The translations under genes and the position numbers were made by a program. From NCBI GenBank assembly GCA_009602725.1, contig WELB01000040.1:19687-83686 (forward strand): a DNA stretch of 64,000 bases, given 5' to 3'. Below, in pieces: positions 50,329 to 62,730 of this stretch. Origin of the DNA: Spirogloea muscicola. Lineage: Eukaryota > Streptophyta > Zygnematophyceae > Spirogloeales > Spirogloeaceae. The notes beneath the pieces are model-generated. The model saw only the letters and a program-made list of their open reading frames with translations. It searched no databases and was not told where the DNA came from. Each line of letters begins with the position of its first letter. Within the stretch, counting starts at the first letter, position 1.

Positions 50329-53300
50329 GTTTGTACTTCTGCCCCTTGCATATCCTATTATTCTATGCTCTGCCAACATACTGCTCACCCTTGGACAGCT
50401 CTGAAATATCAGCTACTGTTGACTCACAGCTTCCCTCATGCCGGCAGAGCCAGCAGCTTTCATGATTCCAGCTACAGTCGATCACTAGCTGCTATTGCAG
50501 TCAGAGCAGGCCAGACAGTTGTCCACCAAGCTTTAAGTATTCCGCTGCACATTGGTGGCTGAAATTTGTTGGTCATGGATTGCTTGACAGTGTACTAAGA
50601 GGAGGCCTTGCTGCATCTACTAGTGGTCGAGAGAATCTGTCCCAGGCTGCAAAATTGGGGTTAAAACTCCTTGAGGATCTTCATGCACTAGCAGCAGGAC
50701 AACCTGTAAGCTGCCAAGGCTTTTGTAGCAAATACTGCTGCCTTTAGACTTTCAAGTTGGTGATGTCAATGGTCTGAGACTTTCTTCCTTCGTGGATGAT
50801 GTGCAGTCCGTGTGGCTGCATGTACCCTCTCTGCCACGTGCTTTTGCCATGGACATGATAGAGTGAGTTTCTCCAAGCACTATGAACCCCATGGTCCAAG
50901 GTTTGGAATCCTGATACAATCAGCTTCATAGTTCATGGCTTGCTTAGCAGGTAGATATGAGTCCATGGATGCATTTTCTTCCAACTAGTGAGCTGCACAA
51001 GAAGTATTGGCTGTGCTAGAGTGGACGTTGAGAGTACTTACTTGTAATCATGTCTTGCAGGTATGTATTGTCACACTATGAGCAGATCTTCAGGCAGCTT
51101 CAGGAATTTGAGCAGGTTGAGCATCTTCTCGTAGCAGCTTGGTTGCCTTGCAAGATTGTTTGCCTTACTTGCATAACGTTTGCTTCAAAGACAGCATTTT
51201 GTGAAAGTGCTTGTCTGTGGTGTCGTTACAGGCACTGAGAACTAAAATAAGCCCCTTGCTCATGACGTCTCTGCGAGCTACTGGAGAGGTAAATATCTCC
51301 AAATTCTGTAGTATTCTGAGTGCATTGAGCAGTGCCACAATGTTGTCCTAGTGAGGCACCATCCAAGGGGTTTCAGTTGAGCATTCTGTGGGGGCAAAAG
51401 CTCTCCTAAGGGGCACCTACTTTGACATTCCTCTTTGTGGCTACTCCTAAAAGATTGAAGGAGAAGGAGGTGAACCACCCTTTCGGCGGCTCGTTTTGAG
51501 AGCTGTGGCAACTGTGACACGTCTGTATGCCTCAAGCTTCACAACCGAATGCGAAGTAGGCATACTCTATGCTGGCCGCCTGTACTTGCTTCTAGCCTTT
51601 TTGACTCAAGAAAATTCTATCAGATGTGTACCTTGCAAAGATTGTCAGTCAGATGGACACCAGTGGATCTCTTGCATATTGTGCAGATTGTACTGTCGGG
51701 TGATCCTATCCAACAAATCGTGATTGCAGGTGTTCATGAGCATGCTCATCAAGAGCATGGAGCTAGATCTTCCTCTTTGGCATCGCATCATGGTCCTAGA
51801 AGTATTAAGGGTATTATCTCTGACAACAACTTGTTGATTCCTGCATAGACTTGCATGAGTGTGTGACGTGCATGTGGCGACAAGTATCCTCAACTGTGCA
51901 AGAGGTCTGCACTGGCTTCTTTCAGTGTGTTGCTCAAGTCAAGTTGCTTCCTGAACATTCAAATTGTACAGGGATTCTGTGTTGAGGCGAGGATCCTGCC
52001 CTACATCTTTCAAATTTTTGATATGTGAGTGTGATCTTCTGATGGAATGCCCTACATCTTTCAAATTTGTGATATGTGAGTGTGATCTTCTGGTGGAAAT
52101 TGCTTGTCTTATTGCACAATAGAGCCTTAGGTAGCAAGCTCATTATTGATCTCAAATGGCAGACGAACTCCGCTGGATGCATGTCAAAAGTGGCATCTTC
52201 TAGGCAAAGTCCTATCTGGGTGGCCTTTTCAGATCGTTGAATTTGGTGGATGCAGGCAACCCTCAAATACCAATATAGTTGCTGATATGATTGCAGCCTT
52301 GGCCAAGGTAGTGGATACTGTACAGGTATGTATCTGCATCAAATGTATGCCTCCCCAAAAGCTTCCAATCTTATGCTCAGTGAGCTATCAGTACTGTCAT
52401 GCTCTTGTAGCACAGCACACATAGCAGCTCCTAAGTTGCCATGGGTTTATGCTACAGGTGCCAGAAGCAAGCGAGGAGAGTCTTGCGGCAGTCGCTGGCA
52501 TGTTCAGTAGTAAAGCCAAAGGTATGGCTGCTTCAAGTTGTGCTCAATTGATGACAATGTTTCTGTTGCTTGCTGCAGTCTTAGCTCGTGTTGTAATTTA
52601 TAAATGAGAACACAATTTAGCTATTTGCAGTTTTCAAGCGGAGTTGTCAACCTTTTTTGAACAGGAGTAGAGTGGACAATGGACTACGATGGCAGTGGCC
52701 AGGCTGTTGTGGTGGCAAGTGAAGCACATGCTATCACACTTGCAGTGGAGGGGCTTCTTGGGGTAGTTTTCACAGTGGCTACTTTAACAGATGAGGCCAT
52801 GGACGAGGGAGAGGTAATCTCTCTTACAATCTATAAAGTACAGAATAATTTATTATTGGACTGCTCTTCTTGTCGTACAAGGATTCACAGCTTGATAATA
52901 CATCTGTGGCATGATTGGTGTAGCTGCAGTCGCCAAAAGTGCCTGGTGATACAGCACCCTTGCGCACAAAAGAGGGAGGGCTAGTCTATATGTGCAGCAA
53001 AATGGTGGATTCAGTCTGGCGGATGCTCTTAGATGCTCTTTCCCTGATGCTGGCAAGGTGGGCGACTCCCTTTACAAGACAAAGCTCTTGACTAAGACAT
53101 ACGGTTGTGGTCCAGTGCAGTATATGGTTCCATGTCATCCTCCAAGCCCCTGGCAAGTCCCTGTGTGTCTCGTATTGAGAAACAGCCATTGTGACTCTTG
53201 GATCAGGCGGGCTGGATGAGTAGAACACTTTAGCTTATTGTCTTCACTTTGACATGACCCCCGAGCCCAGTCATGTCCTGAGATGATGATGACCACTATG

Positions 53301-56300
53301 CCTTCTGCTTGCTCGTCTGCCATGGAGCAAGCAGGTCACAAGGTGAAGCAGTTGTGCTTGAGATACTCAAGGGTTACCAAGCATTTACACAGGTGAACAA
53401 TCAACCCGTATCTCCTGGGCTTATGGGGTCCAGTGATCATGCCTGGGCTCGGATCCTCCTGTATATGGGCTGTCACTATGACCCTCTACTTGCTCATATT
53501 GGCTGAGTGATGGTTATGAAAGGCCTGTGGCGTTCTACAAGCTATGGATGCAAGGGATGCTTTTTTGGCATCGCTCTGCCGCTTTACGCTCGTTCAGCAG
53601 TATGAGGCAGAAAAGAGCAGCAGGTACTGTCCATGGCTGCATATGTTACTCTCCATCTTGCTGCCAAGTCTTTCGATCGACATCAACACATTGGGTACTG
53701 ACTAGTATTGAGTTTGCATGTAAGGAGGTCCAGCACTGATGGATGCTCTGTCATGGCTACAGCAGCACTGCCAGTCCAGCAGCTCTTCTGTCTGCCAACA
53801 TCAAGCGGCTCGACCAGGTGGCAGAACAGCGAGAGAACGTTGTCCTCACCGCCAAGAATGTGCAGGCAAGAAAGTGCTCCTGCCTGCTTGTGTCCTGGAA
53901 GCAGTTGCATTTGTTCACCTTTGTTATGGTCTGGTTTAAATTGGCGGATTGTTTGCACTTTGTGTGCTCAAACAGGCACTCCGGACGCTTTTCAATGTCT
54001 CGCATCGCCTGTGTGCTGTTCTTGGAGGTTCTTCTTGGGCCATGGTAATCTATAAGCTGCTCAACCACTTCATTGTTGCCATCTCGTCCGCATGCAAGCT
54101 CGGGTTGAGTACCAGCTGTACTTCAAGCAGATGATCATAGTGCAGTTTAGGCTTATCACTTCGGATTGCAGTGATATTATTCTGATGCTGGAGCTTAGCT
54201 TTTGTTGTTCACTTACGCTGAGAAATTTCCTGCTGTGGAACTGTTGTTAAACTGTTAATGCTCTGCTTCAGGTACTCGAGACCCTGGCTGCGCTTGATCG
54301 TACCATACACGCCCCCAATGCTACAACTCAGGTCTGCATGCCAACCCAGAAATTGCCTCCAGGATGACGGCCCCACAACGCATTTTGTGCCTCTCGTTTG
54401 CCTTTCTGCTCTGTAACGATGTGTCTGGCTGGATTGGCTAAGTCAACGAACATGCCATAACCTGCACCATCTTAGTGTCCCTCTGTATCTTCTTACATTT
54501 ATATCCGATGATGCAGGATGCTGCTCTGTCAATGCCACGGTCATCACGTGAGAGTGCAAAGCATTCAAGCGACTTCAGCATATTGTCGACACTGGATGCT
54601 CAGGTATGTCAGATTAGCTGCAAGGGTTGCTGCTGGGAATTTGTCGATGCCTCAGGTTTTCACCCTATGGCCATGTTCTGACTACCCAGGCATCACATTA
54701 GGCCTCAGTACCAAAACACTAGGCCTCTGTACCAATGCTGCTTACATTTGTTTGGTTCTCTCATTTTTGGCTGACTTCTGACCAAAAACACGGAGTCATC
54801 TTACATTTACAAACAGCTGTTTGAGAGCTCAGCCTTGATGAGTGATGGAGCTGTGCGAGCTTTGCTCTCAGCACTTGGAGACATTGAGATTGCAGCCCTG
54901 AAGGAGGTCGTTTCTGGGCTAGGTCTAGCTGCATCGGGCAGCTCTATAAGTGCCCAGAGTGGAGTGGCACCCTCAGGCTCAAAGCTGTTTTCAACTGAGA
55001 GGCTGCTTGCTACACTGTCAATGAATCTGAATAGTGAGTCCAGAATCTTAACATACTTTCAACATGGCTCGCATTCCCATCAACAAGCTTCGTGTCCTTC
55101 TGTGCACATTATTGGCCTGGATGACATAGACTTCGCCAGATGGTGGCTGCAAATGAAAGCGAAGACCATCGCACAAGCTCCAGGCTGCTTGTCTCATGTG
55201 CACAATACGTTTGGTGCCGTGATGCAGGGCTTGAGCAGATATGGGACAAGATAAGTAGACACTTCCTGGAGGTACGTCTTGCTTAAGTAGAAACAGAAGT
55301 AATTATTGTGTGTCGGAGCACATTGACAATGACTCAAAGGATATAAAGTGCAGGCAGTTAGTATCTTTGGATTGCTTGCTTTGAGATTCATTTTGCCTGT
55401 CGTCCACTGAGCTTGTCACGTTTTGCATCCAGAGTTTATAGTCTCTGTTATTAATCACACCTAAGACATTTCTAAGTCAGCACTTGGTCCCTGCAGCTCG
55501 CAAACCATCAGAGCACGCAAGTGCGCATGTGCGCTTTGGACGCTTTGGACAGGGCCATCCTTACAGCCCTAGAGAGTAGTCAAGTCATGCTTGAAGCTGA
55601 TGAGTATAGATCAAGAGAGAAGAATCAAGCAAGCAATCAGAGAGGAGAAGGCAGCACTGTCTTCACGGGAGATTCTTCTGCTGTCTGGAACACTTGGTCA
55701 GAGGAGGAAGATCGACCTTCATCTAACAATCTGGCTTCGACTAGTGGAAGGTCACACTTACCTGGGCAGTTGGAGTGCATGTTCGTTCAGCCACTCGCAG
55801 AGTTGACATTGTCAGCTCTTGAAAACGATGTGCGAGCTGGTTCTTTGCGTGTCCTTCTTCACGTACTTGAGGTCAGCTTTCTCCTCAGTGCGACCTTTTT
55901 TGCCTGGCCGAGAGGTTATCCATCACAGCCAGCTCATGTTTCTTGTGGGCAATGCCCTTCGAGATGTCTGTGGCCCTCCGATTTGCCTCCCCAGGGCTGT
56001 CAGTCTGACAAGTCAAGCAGCTGCATCATCAACAGAGACATGGCGAGAAACTCTTTCACAGTTGGCCATGCATATTGAAGTTGCTCAGGTGCCCTCTCTC
56101 ATCAAGTTTTCAGAGGCAGGATGACAATGTAACACCACAATTGTCCATGCCAACATATTTGCATACTTGCTTAGCTTTTATAATAAGTATTGGTGAGACA
56201 ATTAACATCAAGATACGAAGTGAAAGTCAGAGTGGACGTCTGATATTTCAAGTCATACAGATGTGTAGGCTTAAGATGCTATAGTAGATATAACCTGTCC

Positions 56301-59300
56301 GCTGTCGTAAGATTTTTCATGTTATGTTGTTATGGGCAGAGCTATAGCAGAGTCAGAGGATGGCGAGTTAATACTACTTGCCTTCCAGGTACTACTACAT
56401 GCTGACAGAGTACCCAACCTCACAGCTTCTGAGACCTAGCTAAACAATGAGAAGTGCGCAGAAGCTCGTGACTTACAACTTTTAGTCACCTTTTCCTTGA
56501 TACAGAGTGTGCGTGTAGTTTTGAACGACTGCCTGTCCTCGGTGCCAATGCACCTTCTCAACACGTAAGTATTTTTAAAAATATCTTGAGCATGCCCTGT
56601 TTGTGACTGCAATACATATTGATACAGATATTCACGTGCAAGTCAGGCTGGCCACCCCATAAGTAGATGATGTTGTATCTTTGCAGGAGTATTGAACTGG
56701 CAAAAGCATATGCTGCACAGAAGGCTGATATGAATATTAGTCTAACGGCGATCAGCCTCCTCTGGACAACTGCTGACTTTTTTGGAGGAGATGGTCACGG
56801 TGCCACTTTGAGAGAAGGTATTGAGGAGTCTTGACTTATGTATGTTCTGCTTTATACCAACTGGTATTGCACTTTGACCGCAGCCAACATTTGAAATTAC
56901 TGGTGCAACATCACCTGCCAATCCGAGTTGAAGTGTTTTTCTCACAAGCTGCGCAGCTAGGCTCTTCATGTCAACTGCTTCACCTATGTCAACTAACATA
57001 AATCTTTGTGTTTCTTATGGCTATCATAACAGTTGACGAGGAAGCTGATCAGCTGCAAGGTTACGAGGCTTTGCTACTGGCTGTTTTTGAAGCTATTCAA
57101 GGGTTGGGGATGGATGAGCGACCTGAGGCAAGCCCGTATTGTTCAGAATGTCATCACACATCTCTGTAACCTGTGTCCCATGTGTAGTCATACTCAGTAG
57201 GCTGCTCTACATTCAGCTACCACACGATGCTTGAGTGCTTCAAATGACATTCTTGCTAATCAATTGCCATTTGGGGGTTGTTTTTTGCAGGTACGAAATG
57301 CAGCCATTCGCACCCTTTTTCAATCAGTAGTAAGCCATGGTGCAAAATTCTCGCCATTGATGTGGCAGCAATGCCTCTGGCACCTTGCATTCCCCCTTCT
57401 TGAAGCTGTACAGCATCTGGTGAGCATCAATTAACCAAGTCAATTCCCTGTGCCTGCGATGCTTAATCTGTGTGTTGCAGGTGTTAGCAAACAGTATACC
57501 TTAGCCATGCACAGTCTGAGTTTCAGAGATTCACCTTAGCTGTACACACTCCGAAAATCAGAGATCCCACGACTTCTGCTTTCCAGGCCGCAACATCCTC
57601 CAGTGATGAGTGGTTGGGCAAAGAGCTTGGAAAGCAAGGTGGAAAAGCTGTGCACATGCTTGTGCATCACAGGTATAATGTGTTGTGAGTATACATGCAA
57701 AGTCAACGTGGACTAGAGAAAATGGGACTTGCTTACACGGTCCATTGTGTTGTTGTATTGATGACTGCTGAATGAAGAGAAGATTGTACCTTAAGCGCTA
57801 ATATCTCTGCCTTATATAGTTTCCACATGATCATATGCAGCCGGAATACTGCTCAAAAGCAGTGGGATGAGACTCTTGTGGTGCTCTTGAATGGTTTTAG
57901 CCGGCTTCTGCGTTCATACTTTCTCTTGCTCCTTGAGACACCAAACTTCTTCTCAGGTGCTCAAAGTTGCTCAATCAGGCTGCACATTCGCTCAATTGCG
58001 GCTATCTTAATTTACCTAGAGAGCGTGATCTGTTCATTGTTTGTTGCCTGGCTGTCAAGTTGTTGTGCTCTTGTTGAGCCCAGTGCCAGTGCCTGTGGGG
58101 GGATCCAGGATGGATGTCTCTCTTACAATTTGTAAGACAGTGTCAACTCGAGGGTAGCAAGGAGGTGGCTCTTGCTGCAGTCAATGCGTTATATGTCATT
58201 CTCCACTCACATCTGGTGAAGGCGAGCTTTTTCCTGACCTTGCTATCGTGCAAGATCAAATGACATGGCGTCACTCAGTAAAAAGTGGCAGTAGCACCAC
58301 CATCACAGCGTGCATCTGTCAGCAGTTGGGCCACAACCATCAGTCTGTGATTCTTCAATCTTGCAGGCTCAGGTGCCTCAGCGCTACTGGGAATCTGCCA
58401 TCTCAGTGTACGAGGAGGTGTTGCGAGAGGGTGCTTCCCGGGATGGCCAAGTGCCTCTCAAGGCACGTCAAGAGATTCTGGAGAACTTAGGTAGGTCTGT
58501 CACTGGACAGGCTAGGCTGACCAGGTAGCAGTAAGGAGGAAAAATATTGACTAGGGACAAGCCAGGGCCTTTGCCATAGTGCGGCCGAGCCAGGCAATGC
58601 CTTGGTATCTAACGCATGAAGCGTGTTCGTGATTGGCAGGAGAGCTGTACCAGGTTGGAGCAGACTCGTTTTCAGAGGATGATTATGTCAGGGTCATTGC
58701 ATTGGTTGATACCACAATTCGATGGCCTTTGAGTGCCGGAGAACCGGCAGGATATCCTGTGAGGTTCCAAAAGCAGCAATGCTACGCTTGAAGTAGGAAG
58801 CACTTTGCTTGTCATCATTTGCTGGCCATAGACACTCTAAGAAGTGGTCAAACGAGAAGTGGTGAGAGGAGGTGACTCGATGCCTTTGCAGACATTACCC
58901 GTTAACCTGCTCACAAGGTTTGCCTATCTTTGCCTTCAGGGTACTCTTCCAGCTCTTCAAAGAACAGGCTTGGATATACTGCCAAAATTTTCTCCCAGAA
59001 TTTCTCGCCACCGCTGCCTTTGGCCGACTCTCTTAAAGCAGTTGCTTGCTTACTTACCCGGAGGGGACCACCTGGGAGGGGAGCATCGTCTGTTGGCGGA
59101 CGAAAACCAGAGGGGTGAAGACAGCAGTGATTGCCAGAGCGAGGAAGGTGATCGGAAGCCCGCATCTATGAGTCGTCCACCATCCGATAATCACCTGGCA
59201 GGCATTAGTGCACCAGGACACGGCCACAAGACCACAAGTGCGACTGCACCTGGAAATGGCCACAAGACAAGCGCGACGGGATGGAGTCTGACCAATCATG

Positions 59301-61306
59301 ATCAGGATGACTTGCCAGAAGGAGCAGTGGTTGCGCTGTCTCATGCATTGGCAGAGAGAGCGATTGTGGTGCTAATAAAAGTCCACAACATGGCACCTGA
59401 TGATGCCAGAGCTTTCCACTTGCCGGACCTCATAGCTGCAGTAGGCAGGTCCGGACTCGCACTACTCCAGCATATGCATGCATGTCATCTGCAGATTCTC
59501 TTGGAACTCAATTACAGTCGAGTGTACTGCTCTTAAGAACAGATGAAAGCTCCTCCTGTCCTGCACATTTCGGTAGCTGTAAGGAGGTGAGTCTGATTGG
59601 AGGTCATCTCATCAGGTCACAGGCATGTGCATGACAGGTGCATGGCTCTGAGGCGCGACTATCCTGATGCACAGCTGTGGCGCACAGCTGTCGTGGCTTT
59701 CAACTCCATACTGGACATTATCTTGATGCAAGATGAGCAGCGTAGCTCGAAGGCTGTGCAGCAACAAGTTGATCATGCAGATCAGGACAGTGATGTGATC
59801 CTCAAAGCTTCAGTTGAGCGGCCAAGAATGTGGAAGGAACTAGTCAATGTGTACGAGAAATTTTTACTTGGAGCCTGTGGGCGGGCTTTAACTGTGCCCT
59901 CTGGACAAGCTCTACCGGAGGATGTCCAGAATGCCGATGAAGCCCTGGAGATTGCAGTGCTCGATGGCCTCTGTGATCGTGTGCTGACAACCTGTGCTGA
60001 TGCATCAGATGAGGTCAGCTGCCATTTGTCAAGCCTTTGGAGAGGTTGAGGTACCCCACCAGGAAGATTCCTGAGCTGCCGTGTGTTGAGCTTCGTTCCT
60101 TCGCTCCTGACTGACAAGGATGGTTTGCCAACTTCCAGGTGCGGCGTAGATTAGTCACGGTCATTGACCGGTGTGCAGCTCGCACATCGGCCCTCCCGAT
60201 CAGCAGCATCTCACTGTTGCCAGCACATTGTGGACGATTCTCGCTTGCGTGCCTGCATAGGCTCTTCATCCTCAGCGGGTGAGTGTTGCAGAACGTCGAT
60301 GGTTGTTGTCTTGCTGCTATCTGTGCTTACAATTCTTGTACCTCAGAGAAGGGTAGACGTTACAGCGATTTTGTTGACGACAAGTACTTGTCTGTACTCT
60401 TGCTCGGTCTTTGGCAACATAGGAATTCTAGTAGGCAGAACGGGCTGTATAGCTCCACTATCTGCACCATGAAGCGTAAATATTGGTCAAATGTGCATAT
60501 ATGCAGATCTGTAAATGTCAATATCTGATGCCATCGAGATGCTTTCACTGCTATTGGGGCGCCAGGCGTGGACAAGAAGCGGACGGGGAGACATCGTCTG
60601 TGGTGCAAGTTGGCAGGAGAGCGATCACTGTGCTTGTAGGGCGCTGCAACTCCATATTGGAGCGCTTTGCTGCCGACGAGGCCCAAACAGGTGCAATGCC
60701 TCCTCAATCAGAGAGCTGCCGGAGATTGTCCTCTAATGTGGACGTTGGATGCGATGGAGGGTGGCCTGCACGGATGCTATTGCAGCCCGCGTCCGACACG
60801 ATTGCTCAACCAGCTGCCTGCTGCTGCATCGCAGGAGTGACGCCTCTGCCTCAGATGCGGTCGGACGAAGTGACGACCATGCTGCAGGAGCTGGCCCGCT
60901 TGCAGCTGCACCCCCTGGTGGCTGCCGCGGTTGACGTACCCATCACTCACATTGAAGACGAGGGGGAGGCTGAGAGCCCTGGTATTGTGCGGGAAGTGCA
61001 GCAGCAGGCAGCCGCTTCCAGCCTGCGGCTGGTGGACAAGGCAGGGAGGCAGCTCGGGTGGCGGCGAGCCCACCTCATGCTGCTCTACATGCCCCTCTGC
61101 GAGCTGATGCTTAGCCCGTAAGTAGCCAATCCCCTTCTGACCTGTGCTGCAGTCGCACTGTGTTGGAAGCTGAAAGGAGGGCACAGGGTGGCGGGGTTCG
61201 CAGGGAGAAGAGGACCGGGGAGCTGCTGCGCGTGCTGCTCAGGCTGGTGGGCCAAGAGCTGGGCCTGGCTGGGGGGAGAGGCGAGGGTGCGCACCCTTGG
61301 CCCTGA
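48709..61306 (+). CDS. MON2: MON2 homologue, 42-exon gene (whole model)
   Basis: This gene encodes a homologue of MON2, a scaffold related to the large Arf guanine-nucleotide exchange factors BIG/GBF but without the Sec7 catalytic domain. In yeast and animals MON2 acts with Dopey and a P4-ATPase at the trans-Golgi network and endosomes in recycling and sorting. I assign it from conserved peptides in order, such as R-R-R-Y-P-A-V-K-D-A-A-E-H, V-I-G-L-S-C-L-Q-K-L-I, V-R-A-G-S-L-R-V-L-L-H-V-L-E and K-Q-W-D-E-T-L-V-V-L-L. The model has 42 exons and 41 introns of 86-342 bp. The exon lengths sum to 5,322 nt (1,773 codons plus TGA at 61304-61306), and the phases match at every junction. The length is close to animal MON2 (about 1,700 residues). 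Exon 5/6 borders and the exon 1 donor are the least certain. No frameshift or early stop was met, so the gene looks functional. Confidence 0.93.
50591..52521 (+). CDS. MON2: MON2 exons 6-14: HUS region
   Basis: Exons: 50591-50705 (start uncertain), 50807-50862, 51061-51115, 51232-51288, 51454-51555, 51730-51810, 51972-52024, 52256-52325, 52458-52521. Peptides in order include K-L-G-L-K-L-L-E-D-L-H-A-L-A-A-G, S-L-P-R-A-F-A-M-D-M-I-E, K-I-S-P-L-L-M-T-S-L-R, F-R-R-L-V-L-R-A-V-A, L-W-H-R-I-M-V-L-E-V-L-R-G-F-C-V-E-A and V-A-D-M-I-A-A-L-A-K-V-V. This covers the homology-upstream-of-Sec7 region (about residues 226-442). In MON2 no Sec7 domain follows, and none is found here. A 51-bp tandem duplication lies across the exon 12 donor. 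Confidence 0.88.
51997..52098 (+). repeat. 51-bp tandem duplication across the exon 12 splice donor
   Basis: Units 51997-52047 and 52048-52098 both contain CCTACATCTTTCAAATTT, TGATATGTGAGTGTGATCTT and TGGAA. The first unit holds the last 28 bp of exon 12 with its GTGAGT donor. The second, wholly intronic, is a copy of exon end plus donor. Use of the second donor would include an in-frame TGA. Confidence 0.9.
52665..55871 (+). CDS. MON2: MON2 exons 15-25: central region
   Basis: Exons: 52665-52813, 52930-53057, 53335-53392, 53523-53623, 53763-53865, 53976-54044, 54272-54331, 54517-54603, 54817-55033, 55228-55271, 55497-55871 (about residues 443-906). Motifs: W-R-M-L-L-D-A-L-S-L-M-L-A-R-S-Q-G-E-A, E-I-L-K-G-Y-Q-A-F-T-Q, D-A-F-L-A-S-L-C-R-F-T-L, V-L-T-A-K-N-V-Q then A-L-R-T-L-F-N, V-L-E-T-L-A-A-L-D-R, L-E-Q-I-W-D-K-I-S-R-H-F-L-E and V-R-A-G-S-L-R-V-L-L-H-V-L-E. 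Intron 19 has a GC donor (CAG|GCAAGA), required by the conserved N-V-Q/A-L-R-T-L-F-N join. Exon 25 contains a non-conserved polar insert of about 60 residues. Confidence 0.92.
56036..58758 (+). CDS. MON2: MON2 exons 26-36: start of the MON2 C-terminal region
   Basis: Exons: 56036-56088, 56340-56388, 56506-56564, 56687-56817, 57033-57127, 57291-57419, 57587-57672, 57841-57956, 58109-58215, 58367-58490, 58640-58758 (about residues 907-1262). Motifs: R-H-G-E-K-L-F-H-S-W-P, Q-K-A-D-M-N-I-S-L-T-A-I-S-L-L-W-T-T-A, G-M-D-E-R-P-E then V-R-N-A-A-I-R-T-L-F-Q, H-H-S-R-N-T-A-Q-K-Q-W-D-E-T-L and E-G-S-K-E-V-A-L-A-A-V-N. Intron 30 also has a GC donor (GAG|GCAAGC), fixed by the conserved E-R-P-E/V-R-N join. 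This is the most conserved stretch of the protein. Confidence 0.93.
58940..61306 (+). CDS. MON2: MON2 exons 37-42: C-terminal end
   Basis: Exons: 58940-59448, 59638-60013, 60139-60278, 60566-60690, 60835-61117, 61204-61306 (about residues 1263-1773, TGA 61304). Motifs: P-T-L-L-K-Q-L-L-A-Y-L-P, then A-A-V-G/R-C-M-A-L-R-R-D-Y-P-D, M-W-K-E-L-V-N-V-Y-E-K-F-L-L-G-A-C-G-R-A-L, V-I-D-R-C-A-A-R-T, C-N-S-I-L-E-R-F-A-A-D-E-A, M-L-Q-E-L-A-R-L-Q-L-H-P and L-L-R-V-L-L-R-L-V-G-Q-E-L-G-L. Exon 37 holds a hydrophilic insert with two G-H-K-T-(T)-S-A-T-(A) units, likely a disordered loop. Exon 41 has an acidic and glutamine-rich insert (E-D-E-G-E-A-E, Q-Q-Q) before G-W-R-R-A-H-L-M-L-L-Y-M-P. Confidence 0.92.
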
Positions 61307-61629
61307 TATGATCGGCAGCTGATGCAAGAGGGCGCCTGTGAGAGGCAGCCGTGTGGGTGGCGGTATCATAAGCGGAACCTTGAAAACATCTGCCTGGGCT
61401 TCGCCTTTTTAGCCCCATTCTTTGCACTAGCTTCTGCCTGACCAGTGTACCGGCCGGATTTGGCCTCCCTTTCAGTTCTCATGGGCACCACGCGCTTCCC
61501 CACCGGGAGCTAACGACCCACTCGAGATGCTCAAGGCCGTGCATGGGTTTCGAGCCCCCTGCCACCGAGGGGTCAAGCCTGGGGTGGAGGGAAAGGGGAG
61601 GAGCAGGACTTTGCCTGTGGCAGGGCCGA
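61307..61629 (+). other. 3' flank of MON2
   Basis: This should contain the MON2 3' untranslated region. I see no clear TGTAA or AATAAA polyadenylation signal near the stop. From about 61480 the sequence starts to look like LINE coding end. No other gene is seen. Confidence 0.5.
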
Positions 61630-62730
61630 TTACTCTGACTTGAGGCTGCTGATTAGGGGTCATTGAGCTGGCATTTGATGTAGCCACTTGCATAGCCGTG
61701 TCGGTTCAGCACCTTTCGGCCCCTTGGACCTGCCTTCGCGGGCACTTGCATAGCTGTGCATTTCTGCATTACCTGGTCCTTAGGACCTGATCCATCCTCA
61801 TTCGGCTGGCCCTCTCACAGCCCTCGCCCCCCCCTGTTCCTTTTGGAAGAGCTTAGTGTGGTGGACCTTGCCCACTTTGTCCGGGCTGGTTGTGCACAAC
61901 CTCCGCCCCTTCCTGGAGGGCCACTTGCCCGTGGCGCGGCAGCGGGGGTGTGGCTCGGCCGCCGGAGGTCGAGCAGGAGGCTGGTGCGCAGGAGAGCGCC
62001 GGACACGGCGGTCGAGGAGCATGAGTGGGCGGGCCGGAAGGAGTGAGCTCTTCCCAGCTACAATCCACTCCGACGTGCGGCTGCTGACTCGGGGTTACTT
62101 AGCTCCCATCCGCTGTCGTTTCTTGCATAGCTATGTGGCGCATTTCGGCCCTTGGGACCTTGTACATTCCTTTGGGCTGGCCTCTCACAGCCATCGCCTT
62201 ACTTTGGAAGATCCCCTTTCTTGCGGTCCTTTGGACCTTGTCCAGTCGTTTTGGGCTGGCCATTGGCTGCCCCAGCCGCCTCTTGGAGACTAGTATCTCA
62301 CGTTCCGGCCCTCTTCAGACCTTGTACGTTCCTTTGTTGAGCCTCCATTCTTTTTGGGCTGGCCTTTCTTAGCCCCTACCCTCAGTGGGCGAACACTTTC
62401 TTTGGGCTGGCCTCTCACAGCCATTGCCGTAGACTGAAAGAGCTGTTCCTTGTGCTTGTTTTTCTTAGCGGTTCCCCTGGCCCCCTTCTCGTTCTTCGTT
62501 CCTTCATTTTTGAGCTGGCTTTTCCAGCCCCCATCCTCAATGGGCGAGCCCTTCGTCATATCCTCAATGGGCGAGCCCTTTCTTGTGTTCCTTTTGCCCC
62601 TTCGGACCTCGTCAATCCATGTCAGATTTGAGGCTCCTCACTCGTAGCTACTGAGTTGTCCATCCTACACCCGTTCTGACACAGCGCTTTTAGGCTCCGA
62701 CCCATTGCCCCCATTGGGAGAGCCACTTGC

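Noticed and set aside
55521-56078. 186-codon frame in MON2 read as one exon
   Set aside because: Only 55497-55871 fits the conserved MON2 sequence; the rest is intron 25 that happens to be open, and the conserved R-H-G-E-K-L exon is in another frame.
58844-58939. Upstream extension of exon 37
   Set aside because: The open frame before 58940 is not conserved, and the phase of exon 36 joins at the CAG acceptor before 58940.
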